This document shows, piece after piece, positions 26,376 to 34,645 of a stretch of 64,000 nt of DNA. A program made the position numbers and the translations under genes. This DNA is from Bacteroides eggerthii. GTDB lineage: Bacteria > Bacteroidota > Bacteroidia > Bacteroidales > Bacteroidaceae. The notes under the pieces were generated by a model, which worked only from the letters and a program-made list of their open reading frames with translations, had not been told where the DNA came from and did no database searches. Every line of letters starts with the position of its first letter. The stretch's first letter is position 1. Location of the stretch: assembly GCF_025146565.1 (NCBI RefSeq), contig NZ_CP102258.1, positions 3,876,001 to 3,940,000 on the forward strand, written 5' to 3'.

Positions 26376-27734
26376 ATGGGAGCATCTGCATCTGTGATAC
26401 AGGAATATTACAAAGCGGTCGATTACTGGGCGGACATAGTCGGCAACAAGGACTGGAAACTGTCTGTATGGATTGTCGGGCAGAACGATGTGGACTTGGT
26501 AGACAGGTTTCTGGAAATAGAACGTTCTCCGGTAGGGCAGTTCGATGACATATTCTTTCGTTTTGATACGCCGTACAGGGGGGATGACGAGGAATACACT
26601 GAACAGCTCTGGCAGGAATATGCGGGTTGGTTTTCAGAAAAGGTTGAGGAGAAGTATGATATTCTCAGGGCTCTGAGGCACGACGGGTTGCTGAAGGAAG
26701 AATACATTCCTGATGTGTCGGTTGAGCATACGGCGGGCAACTTGTGGAGAGAGATGTTGCGTTTCAAGGCATGTATCTCCCGGTTGGATGATGCCTTTTT
26801 CTGTCTGTACTTTCCTCCGGAACAGGAAAGGGGGTATTCCCGGACAGGATGGTTCGGCAATGTGCTGAAAGAAGGTGTCCCGCAGGGAATCCGGATGACA
26901 ACCATTGACTTGAAAAAGAACAGGAGTATCCGATTGGGTGAGTCTCGGGAAGTGGTTTGCATACGCCCGCGGTTCGATATGGCGGCGGCTTTGCATAACC
27001 GGATGGCACGGTCGGATAGCGGTAACGACCTGATTGCACCTGAAAATCGGTTCAAGCAGCAGGTTACGGTTGTCATGGATTCTACACAAAAGCAGGATTG
27101 GAAATTATTGGACAGGGAAATCCGAAAACTGTTGGATATTGCACAGGAAATAAAGGATACGAATATCCGGATTTCCGCTCTGCTTATCGCATCCGAGGCA
27201 TGTTATGCTATCAGGGAATATAAGCATAGCATGAAATACAGCGACGAAACCGTCCGGGAGGCGGAAAAGGCGATGCAGGGCGGTGAAACGGCAGGATATA
27301 GTTATTGGAAAATGGCTGTTTCCATGAAAGCGGCCATTCTGACAGCCGGGAAAAAACGGGAGGAAGCGGTTGCCTTGTATGACATGATGGCTAAAAAAGC
27401 CGTCATGCAAAAGGACCCTTATTATGTCATGGAAGGCTATCGCATGTGTGGTTTCCTGCGCTATGAGGATGGAAAGATGGAACAGGCTTTCGAATATTTT
27501 TTGCTTGCCCTGGCAGGCGGCAGCTACCTTTCTGCCGAAATCAGGCGGAGTTCCACGTTCGTTTATGCGGCGTATCTGGCTCTTCATACGGGAAGGTTGG
27601 TTCGTGCTCCGATTGATGTCGGGATATTGGAACGGCAGCTCTGCGAATGGATTGGGGAGGATTGGAAGGAACTGGTGGACAATCCGGATATGCAGCAGGC
27701 GAAGGCCAGAAGAAGGGGAAGTTTTTTCAGTTGA
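26376..27734 (+). CDS. Conserved T6SS protein with TPR-like helices, possible adaptor
   Basis: Taken from the ATG at 26376 (a TTG lies two codons earlier), this is a 452-residue cytoplasmic protein. The first half is mixed with many aromatic residues (QEYYKAVDYWADIVG, EQLWQEYAGWF). The second half (about 250-420) is helical with TPR-like repeats (ALLIASEACYAIREYKHSMKYSDETVREAEKAM, REEAVALYDMMAKKAV, GKMEQAFEYFLLAL). It sits 11 bp after vgrG and before tssB. Genes in this position often load cargo onto VgrG, and the TPR-like part would suit protein binding. This is inference; I do not recognise the family by name. Confidence 0.7.
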   Translation: MGASASVIQEYYKAVDYWADIVGNKDWKLSVWIVGQNDVDLVDRFLEIERSPVGQFDDIFFRFDTPYRGDDEEYTEQLWQEYAGWFSEKVEEKYDILRALRHDGLLKEEYIPDVSVEHTAGNLWREMLRFKACISRLDDAFFCLYFPPEQERGYSRTGWFGNVLKEGVPQGIRMTTIDLKKNRSIRLGESREVVCIRPRFDMAAALHNRMARSDSGNDLIAPENRFKQQVTVVMDSTQKQDWKLLDREIRKLLDIAQEIKDTNIRISALLIASEACYAIREYKHSMKYSDETVREAEKAMQGGETAGYSYWKMAVSMKAAILTAGKKREEAVALYDMMAKKAVMQKDPYYVMEGYRMCGFLRYEDGKMEQAFEYFLLALAGGSYLSAEIRRSSTFVYAAYLALHTGRLVRAPIDVGILERQLCEWIGEDWKELVDNPDMQQAKARRRGSFFS

Positions 27735-27779
27735 GCGAGATTTAATTAATATATATTTTAAATTTAAAATTGAATAAGT

Positions 27780-28253
27780 ATGGATCTTGGTAATTATGGA
27801 ATCGGCGGAAACGAAGTGAAGATTGACGCTTCCGAAGGTATTGCGGAAATTCCACAAAATCGAACCTTATTGGTGGAACAGCTGACGAAGGATGAGGCGG
27901 TGGCTCCCGAAGTGGTTGCAGGTCTGACCAACATTGACGAAGTCTTTGCACATTTCCGGCCGGAAATAGATATCGAGTTCGCGGATGCGGACGGTGCTCC
28001 CGTAGAGGAAAATTTCCGTTTCCACAATGTCGGTGATTTTTCTGTCAAGAAAATGACGGAGCAGAGTTCATTCTTGTCCGGCCTGAATGCGGAAAAGCAG
28101 TTTGCGGACAGGATGGAGAAGTCGTTGCGTTCCAACAAGGTGCTGCAACGGGTGCTGGAAAATCCGGAGACACGTGGAGCGTTTGTCAATGCGATTTCTG
28201 CCATTTTGGACGATTTGAAGAACAATGAGAAGTCTAACTCCACTAATGAATGA
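27780..28253 (+). CDS. tssB: TssB, small sheath subunit
   Basis: This 157-residue TssB/VipA-type protein partners with TssC to build the contractile sheath. Typical segments are IAEIPQNRTLLVEQLT, NIDEVFAHFRPEIDIEF and the NVGDFSVKKMTEQSSFLSGLNAEK region that precedes the C-terminal helix. It lies 45 bp after the TPR-like gene and overlaps the possible early start of tssC. The length matches Bacteroidota TssB. No anomalies are seen. Confidence 0.9.
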   Translation: MDLGNYGIGGNEVKIDASEGIAEIPQNRTLLVEQLTKDEAVAPEVVAGLTNIDEVFAHFRPEIDIEFADADGAPVEENFRFHNVGDFSVKKMTEQSSFLSGLNAEKQFADRMEKSLRSNKVLQRVLENPETRGAFVNAISAILDDLKNNEKSNSTNE

Positions 28254-28258
28254 TAGTT

Positions 28259-29626
28259 ATGAGCGAACAGAATACACAAAGAGAAGCAGCCGTACAGCAG
28301 CAACAGGCTGTGGCGCAGTCCAGAAATCTGAACGCTGAATTGCAGATTCTGGCTAAGTTTGGCGGTTTCAATGTCTTGGAATCTTCCGTGGACGGCATAC
28401 AGAACATGAATCCGGAGCGTAAGGCACGGCGGAACATATTCCTTTCCGACCCTGAACGGGCGGCTGAGCGCAAGGAGCTGGAAAAACGGCTTGAGATGTG
28501 GGTCGATATGTTGAAAGGCAACAAATCCATCAGCGAGATGGTGGAGCTGTGCCAGAAGAAGTCTGCGGCGGTGTCCGGTCTGCTATCCCAGAACCAGCTG
28601 AAAGCGGTGGAAGAGGTCAGGCAGTTGGAGAAGTCCTACCGCACGGTCATGCTCTTCTACAAGAATACGGATTCCGACAAGATCAAGAATATCTCCATTG
28701 TGAACGCTTCGATGAGCCAGCTTACCGATTTGGACAACTCCTTCTTTATCGATGCCATTGCAAACGAGCTTCGTGCGAATTATGACCGTTTGGACTTGCG
28801 TACCAACTATTCCCTGCTGGTTATCCCGGGATATTTGGGTTCCAACAAGGTTGTTGAAAAATGGGCAAAGATTGCGCATGACAACAAGGTGATGATTTAC
28901 ACGGATTTCGCTGATCTGGAAAAACCGGATGATGTCATTGAAATGTTCTTTGATTCCAATCTTTCGGGAGGCGATGTGTACAAGTCCAACGTATGTATGA
29001 CCTGCAACTATCTGGTAGGACGGGGACGCTATGCAGAACTGGGCGAAACCGAAGACTTGCTGATTCCTCCTTCTGCGGCATTGGCCGGCAGTGTGTACAA
29101 GACGGTAATGGCACAGGTTACCGCCGGTAAGAAGTATGGTTCCATGAGCGAAGTGGACGGGGTTGCCTTCAATCTGAAAAAAAGCGAGATTTCCGAAATC
29201 GAGAAGATTGGCCTGATTCCGATGGTGAAGGAATACGGCAAGGTGATGGCTTTCTCTGCCAAGACATTGTTCAATGGGGACAACTTGGGATTGCAGACCT
29301 ATTCCGTAGTCCGTGTGTTCGATTGGGTAACGAAAGTGCTGATGGATTTCCTCAACCGCCGTGCCTTTGAGAACTGGAACAGCAAGGCGGAAAGGGATTT
29401 GCGTGGTCAGATCAGCAAGTTTTTGGATAGCATACAGGGTCCCGGACGCTTGATTGAGAAATTCAAGATTCTTCGTTTCGAGCGCGATCCGAAGCAGAAA
29501 GACCGTATTTTCCTCGACATTCACCTGACTCCTTATTTCCCGGCAAAGAGTTTTGTCATCAAGTTGGAAGGTACAAAAGGGGATGACGAGAACGACTGGA
29601 ACAGCGACTATGCACAGGATGCATAG
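28259..29626 (+). CDS. tssC: TssC, large sheath subunit
   Basis: This is a 455-residue TssC/VipB-type protein from ATG 28259; an earlier ATG at 28250 overlaps the tssB stop and is also possible. After a Gln/Ala-rich N-terminus it shows the middle domain patterns YFLSDPERAAERKELEKRLEMW, SLLVIPGYLGSNKVVEKWAKIA, and toward the end WVTKVLMDFLNRRAFENWN and IFLDIHLTPYFPAKSFVIKLEG, which are characteristic of the sheath fold. It follows tssB directly. A hairpin after its stop may lower read-through into the rhs gene. Confidence 0.9.
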   Translation: MSEQNTQREAAVQQQQAVAQSRNLNAELQILAKFGGFNVLESSVDGIQNMNPERKARRNIFLSDPERAAERKELEKRLEMWVDMLKGNKSISEMVELCQKKSAAVSGLLSQNQLKAVEEVRQLEKSYRTVMLFYKNTDSDKIKNISIVNASMSQLTDLDNSFFIDAIANELRANYDRLDLRTNYSLLVIPGYLGSNKVVEKWAKIAHDNKVMIYTDFADLEKPDDVIEMFFDSNLSGGDVYKSNVCMTCNYLVGRGRYAELGETEDLLIPPSAALAGSVYKTVMAQVTAGKKYGSMSEVDGVAFNLKKSEISEIEKIGLIPMVKEYGKVMAFSAKTLFNGDNLGLQTYSVVRVFDWVTKVLMDFLNRRAFENWNSKAERDLRGQISKFLDSIQGPGRLIEKFKILRFERDPKQKDRIFLDIHLTPYFPAKSFVIKLEGTKGDDENDWNSDYAQDA

Positions 29627-29641
29627 GTAAGTCCTTGCAGG

Positions 29642-29686
29642 GACAGCCGGAGTGTGCCGGTTGGAACACCCGGTTGTCTCTTTTTC
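29642..29686 (+). terminator. Imperfect hairpin between tssC and rhs
   Basis: An imperfect inverted repeat (gacagccgg with ccggttgtc and inner agtgt/acacc) is followed by a T-rich run (tctttttc). It could reduce transcription of the rhs toxin relative to the sheath genes. Confidence 0.4.
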
Positions 29687-29707
29687 ACATTCTAAAAAAT
29701 TCTCACC

Positions 29708-32700
29708 ATGTCAGATGTGTTCAAGAATATAGCTGACGCCGCCGGTAGCAGCAGCGTCAGACGGGGTTTTGCCGACCTTTTTTCAGCCTCCAAGGCGGCT
29801 TTGGACGAGATTCAGGCGGGTCTGGGCGGAATCCTTCCTTCCATGCCGGGTATGCCTGTCGCCAAGTTCGGCGACCTGTCCATCGGGATAGACATGCATC
29901 CTACCGTTACCCCTCCCTCTCCCATCATGCCTGTGCCTCATGTAGGCAAGGTGTACGACCTCATGGCAGACCTCATGGCCGGCATGGCGGCTGCCATGCC
30001 GTCTGCGGCTGATGGAGTGGCCGGAGTGGCGTGCAACATCCTCAAGAGCATGGCTCCGTCGGTCAAGGTTCATAACCAGTGGATTGCGCAGGCAGGTATC
30101 GGCATCGTGCATCTGCCGGCATTTGTATTGCATCCGGCTCCGTTGGTCAGCGGTATGTCCGAGTCGGAGATGTGGATGGGCAGTTCCACTGTCCTGGCGG
30201 ACGGTGCGCCCTGTTCCTCCCTCACACATCCGGCACTCTCATGCAACATTGTGGGAATACCGACGATTCCCCGCAAGGGGAAGCCCAGGAAGGTGAGCAA
30301 GGCCCTGCTTGCCCCCACTTCCATGCTCTCCACCATCACATCCGTAGGAAATCCCGTGATTGTGGGAGGACCGCCTACCATTGATGTGTTTGCGCTGGCG
30401 ATGAAACTGGGGCTGAAAGGATTGTCAAAGTTCGGAAAAAAAATATCCCATCTGCTGCATGGATTGATAGACAAGGCGGGATTGAATCCCCGGCTTGCCA
30501 GGATTCTCAAGAAAACAGCTTGCATCATATTCGGTGAGCCGGTGGACGCTGCTACGGGCAGGGTCTATCACACCAATGTGGACTTCGAGCTTCCGGGTCC
30601 GATTCCCGTCGTATGGGAACGTACCTATTACAGTGATGCCGCCGTGGACGGTCCGTTGGGATACAATTGGCACCACAGCTACAATCTGGGAATACGGCAG
30701 CTGGAGGAAGGGGCGTTCGCATTCCGTCATGCTGACGGACGGGAGTCCTTCCTGCCTGCGCTGAAACTTGGAGAATCCCATTTTGACCGCAGGGAACAGC
30801 TGGCATGGACACTCGATGACCGGGGTTACATGCTTACGGACATCCGGGGGTTGCAATACCGTTTTGACGGTCCTGAAAACCGCTCCGGTTACCGCATGGT
30901 ATCGGGCATTTCCACGAAGGACGGATTCCGGATCCGCTTCGAATACGCTTCGGGGGGAAGGCTGGCAGGAATCATATCCTCACGGGGAGAATTCCTGAAG
31001 GTGGAAACCGACGAGTCGGGACGGGTACTCTGCGTATCCGTACATCAGGACGGTGAGGAGGTGAAGCTGGTCCGTTACCGTTACGATGACCGGGGCGACA
31101 TGGTGGAAACCATTGACGCGTTGGATGTCAGCAAGCATTTCGTCTATTCCGGCGGACACCTGCTGGTACAGCTTACCAACCAAGGGGGCATGTCCTTCCA
31201 TTGGGAATATGAAGGTAAGGGAGAGAATGCCCGCTGTGTGCATACATGGGGCGATGGAGGCGTGATGGAATATTTCATCCGTTACGGCAAGGGATATACC
31301 CATATCCGTAACGGGGAAAATGCCGAAACCGAATATTATTACGGTGAGGACAAACTCATCTACAAGATAGTGGATGCCAACGGGGGAATTACCCGCCGCC
31401 AGTACAACAGCTTTCAAGAGCTGGAGGTCACGGTCAACCCCGAAGGCTACACCCATAAGACTTCCTACAACGAATTCGGCCAGCCGGTCCGGATAACGGA
31501 CGAGAACGGCGAGGACACCTTTCTGGACTACGACGGCAACCGCAACCTCGTCTCGCTCTACACTCCGGGCGGAAAGAGGCTTTCATGGGACTATGACGGA
31601 CTGGACCGCGTCGTCAGCCGGACCACACCGGGCGGAGAGACAGTGAAATATGCCTACGAGGGAGGCGTGTTGCGTACCATAACGGACGGACAGGGCCGGG
31701 TTTACACGCTCACGTTCAACGACAGGTACGACCTGGAGCTGCTGCAGTTCCCCAACGGGCTGTTCCGCCGGTGGGAGTACGACGGCAGGGGAAGGCTTGT
31801 GCAGGCGGTGGATGTGAAAGGCAATGTTACCCGTTATGCCTACGACCGTGCGGACAACCTGGTACGGCTGGAAGAACCGGACGGCAACGTGCACCGGTTT
31901 GAGTACGATGCCATGGGGAACATGGTACATGCCAGCGACAACATCCGCGAGGTCAGGTTCACCTATGGGGCACTGGGAGTACTGAAAAGCCGCGAGCAGG
32001 AACGGCACCACATCACCTTCGGCTACAACAGCGAGTTGCAGCTCCGGCGCATCGGCAACGAGGCGGGCGACAACTATTTCTTCGAGCTGGACGGGCTGGG
32101 ACTGGTCGTTACGGAAACCGGCTTCGACGGTATGCGGCGTGAGTACGAGCGCGACGGTGCGGGCCGTGTCACCCGTGTGAACCGTCCCGGAGGAAAATGG
32201 ACGGAATACCAGTATGATGGACTGGACAATATCCTGAAGGAGGAACAGTATGACGGGGAGGTCTCCCTCTACACGTACGACAAGGACGGCATGCTTGTCA
32301 AGGCGAAGAACAGCGAGAACCTGCTGGAGTTCACCCGTGACAGGAAGACGGGACTGGTTACCGAGGAAAGGCAGGGAGAATACACCGTCAGCCGTACCTA
32401 TGACGGCGAAGGCAGCTGTACCCGCATCACCAGCAGTCTGGGAGCGGACATCCGTCATACCTATGACCGAGAGGGTAATTTGCAGACCATGCAGGCGGGC
32501 GAAGGCTGGCAGGCATCATGGGTGCGTGACAACACGGGATTGGAGGTGCAGCGCACCTTCTCCGGTGGCGTAACAGTCTGCACCGAGCGCGACTGTTTCG
32601 GGCGCGAGGTGCGCAAGTCGGTTCGGTCGGGAGGCATCGAGCGTGGAGCATACCGCTATGAGTGGGGGATTGCCAACCGACTGCTTTCTAAGGAGAACGA

Positions 32701-33976
32701 GCTGACGGGAACGGTCATGCGCTACGACTATGACCGTTTCGACTTCCTCATCCGGCAGGAAATTACCCAGGGTTCGGAAACGGACGTGATTTACCGCGTA
32801 CCGGACTTCGTGGGCAACCTCTTCGGGACTCCGGACAGGAAGGACCGCAAATACGGTGCCGGGGGAAGACTGCTGGAGGACCCGGATTGTTTCTATCACT
32901 ACGATGATGAAGGGAACCTCATTTTCCGTGAGTTCAAACGGTTGCAGGAAACGGGCGTAAGGTACGATCGCAAGCGCATGGAGAAGGAGCGCGGCGTCCG
33001 CTGTCTAGCTACAGGTACGGGATGGCTCTACGAGTGGAGTTCCAATGGTATGCTAAAGAAGGTTATACGTCCGGACGGAAGACCGGTGGAGTTCCGCTAC
33101 GATGCGCTGGGACGCCGCACCGCCAAGCAATATCTCAGTAAGGTCACACGCTGGGTGTGGGACGGAAACGTGCCTTTACATGAGTGGAGCTACAAAATTC
33201 CCGATATGCAGCCGGATAAGGAAGAAAACGTTCCGTCAAAAGAGCCGACAGAGAATATTACCACCTGGGTATTTGAAGCAGGCACATTTGTACCAATGGC
33301 GAAGATACAGCATGGCAAGCAATATTCCATCGTGTCTGACTATTTGGGAACACCCATCCAGATGTTCGACGAACATGGAAATAAGACATGGGACTGTATA
33401 CTGGATATTTATGGGGAAATTGCAACTTTTTTTGAAGGACATTCTTTGAATGAGTGTCCGTTCAGGTATCAGGGGCAGTATGAGGATGAAGAAACAAATC
33501 TATACTACAACCGTTTCCGTTATTACTCTCCTAAAACAGGAAGCTATCTGTTGCAAGACCCAATTGGTTTAGTCGGAAACAATCCAACTCTTTATGGATA
33601 TGTTTATGACACCAATAGTTGGTTAGACCCATTTGGACTTACAGCCGAAATATATAAATTGGTTGCAACAAAGAGCGGTTATTATGATGTGTATGAATGG
33701 GGAAGCGATACCCCTGTTGGTAAAACGTGGTTAAATGAAGGCGATATTTGGAAAATAGGAGAAACCGCAGATTTCAGAAGAAGGAAAAACGGCTCAGAAA
33801 TTCAAAACAGATATAGCAAAAAATGGTTAGATAATAACAAATTAGATTATCAACCATTACAGCGTTCTCCAAATAAATCTGCAAAACCTTCTTTCCAAAA
33901 TTTTGAAACAAGCCGTATAAAGAAGTTTGAAAAACGATTTGGTAAAAAGCCAGCAGGTAATAAATGTTATCATTGA
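29708..33976 (+). CDS. PAAR-Rhs effector with GIY-YIG-like nuclease toxin
   Basis: This 1422-residue polymorphic toxin has a PAAR-like N-terminal spike tip (about 75-210, with metal-site-like VHNQWI, VLHPAPLV and TSLTHPAL-type segments), a long Rhs/YD-repeat barrel (about 280-1250, dozens of YD[RGA]-containing repeats) and the Rhs-associated core end (YNRFRYYSPKTGSYL, DPIGL at 1284-1288, DPFGL at 1307-1311). Cleavage near there would free a 111-residue C-terminal toxin. That tip carries GDIWKIGETADFRRR and ETSRIKKFEKRFGKKPAGN, resembling GIY-YIG (Tox-URI) nucleases, so DNA cutting is likely. Codon use turns AT-rich from about 33470, the exchange point. Confidence 0.85.
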   Translation: MSDVFKNIADAAGSSSVRRGFADLFSASKAALDEIQAGLGGILPSMPGMPVAKFGDLSIGIDMHPTVTPPSPIMPVPHVGKVYDLMADLMAGMAAAMPSAADGVAGVACNILKSMAPSVKVHNQWIAQAGIGIVHLPAFVLHPAPLVSGMSESEMWMGSSTVLADGAPCSSLTHPALSCNIVGIPTIPRKGKPRKVSKALLAPTSMLSTITSVGNPVIVGGPPTIDVFALAMKLGLKGLSKFGKKISHLLHGLIDKAGLNPRLARILKKTACIIFGEPVDAATGRVYHTNVDFELPGPIPVVWERTYYSDAAVDGPLGYNWHHSYNLGIRQLEEGAFAFRHADGRESFLPALKLGESHFDRREQLAWTLDDRGYMLTDIRGLQYRFDGPENRSGYRMVSGISTKDGFRIRFEYASGGRLAGIISSRGEFLKVETDESGRVLCVSVHQDGEEVKLVRYRYDDRGDMVETIDALDVSKHFVYSGGHLLVQLTNQGGMSFHWEYEGKGENARCVHTWGDGGVMEYFIRYGKGYTHIRNGENAETEYYYGEDKLIYKIVDANGGITRRQYNSFQELEVTVNPEGYTHKTSYNEFGQPVRITDENGEDTFLDYDGNRNLVSLYTPGGKRLSWDYDGLDRVVSRTTPGGETVKYAYEGGVLRTITDGQGRVYTLTFNDRYDLELLQFPNGLFRRWEYDGRGRLVQAVDVKGNVTRYAYDRADNLVRLEEPDGNVHRFEYDAMGNMVHASDNIREVRFTYGALGVLKSREQERHHITFGYNSELQLRRIGNEAGDNYFFELDGLGLVVTETGFDGMRREYERDGAGRVTRVNRPGGKWTEYQYDGLDNILKEEQYDGEVSLYTYDKDGMLVKAKNSENLLEFTRDRKTGLVTEERQGEYTVSRTYDGEGSCTRITSSLGADIRHTYDREGNLQTMQAGEGWQASWVRDNTGLEVQRTFSGGVTVCTERDCFGREVRKSVRSGGIERGAYRYEWGIANRLLSKENELTGTVMRYDYDRFDFLIRQEITQGSETDVIYRVPDFVGNLFGTPDRKDRKYGAGGRLLEDPDCFYHYDDEGNLIFREFKRLQETGVRYDRKRMEKERGVRCLATGTGWLYEWSSNGMLKKVIRPDGRPVEFRYDALGRRTAKQYLSKVTRWVWDGNVPLHEWSYKIPDMQPDKEENVPSKEPTENITTWVFEAGTFVPMAKIQHGKQYSIVSDYLGTPIQMFDEHGNKTWDCILDIYGEIATFFEGHSLNECPFRYQGQYEDEETNLYYNRFRYYSPKTGSYLLQDPIGLVGNNPTLYGYVYDTNSWLDPFGLTAEIYKLVATKSGYYDVYEWGSDTPVGKTWLNEGDIWKIGETADFRRRKNGSEIQNRYSKKWLDNNKLDYQPLQRSPNKSAKPSFQNFETSRIKKFEKRFGKKPAGNKCYH

Positions 33977-33978
33977 TT

Positions 33979-34605
33979 ATGGAAAGAATAAGAGTAGTTT
34001 CAGACTCTCCAGGTTATATCAAAGTTCGCGAAATTAGTAAAGAACTTAGGAGTTTCACTAAAATTATTGAAGATAAATATAATCAAATTGATTTTGATTT
34101 TCTGTTTTGCTTTAGAGCATTGTATAGTACAATGGGGATTAACTCCAAAGTCCGATTTGATAAAGGAGATAACACATTAGGAATGGATTTGATAATGTCT
34201 TTAGATGAATTTAACCCTTACAAGACTAATGTGGCAATGCAACGGCTAATTATGGGGAAACATTTATTTCCTTTTTTTGCAGAGAACATAAAAAAATATA
34301 AAAGTAAATTGCCAAATTTAAAGTCGATAGCAGAAGACTTAACAGAGGATATGCGTTTATTTTTGATAGATAATCTTTGGTTACCAGATGACAATGGCAA
34401 TTTAAAGTTATCAGTAATAGAAACTGTATCTTATGAGAAAGCTATGGCTTTGCTTGGAAATCCGATACGAAAAAAATTCACTAACATGGAAAATGGACAA
34501 AAAATACAAGATTTGCTTTGGGAGATAGATAAAGAAACAAAAATATTAGCTCAATATAAACTGATAGATAAGATTTGGATACTTCAAAAGTATAAAATAG
34601 AATAG
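33979..34605 (+). CDS. Putative cytoplasmic immunity protein for the Rhs toxin
   Basis: From ATG 33979 (2 bp after the rhs stop; an earlier ATG at 33964 overlaps rhs) this is a 208-residue, AT-rich, mostly helical soluble protein with no signal peptide. A cytoplasmic location fits protection against a nuclease toxin. Its composition matches the rhs toxin tip and not the rhs core, so the tip and this gene probably moved together. No known immunity family is recognised; the role is inferred from position. Confidence 0.7.
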   Translation: MERIRVVSDSPGYIKVREISKELRSFTKIIEDKYNQIDFDFLFCFRALYSTMGINSKVRFDKGDNTLGMDLIMSLDEFNPYKTNVAMQRLIMGKHLFPFFAENIKKYKSKLPNLKSIAEDLTEDMRLFLIDNLWLPDDNGNLKLSVIETVSYEKAMALLGNPIRKKFTNMENGQKIQDLLWEIDKETKILAQYKLIDKIWILQKYKIE

Positions 34606-34645
34606 CAATTCACTATGCCATAAAAAATAATTAACCTCTTACATT

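Noticed and set aside
31583..32458. A 291-codon open frame antisense to the Rhs repeats
   Set aside because: Rhs repeats are GC-richer and repetitive, which opens long frames on the other strand; there is no start context or recognisable protein.
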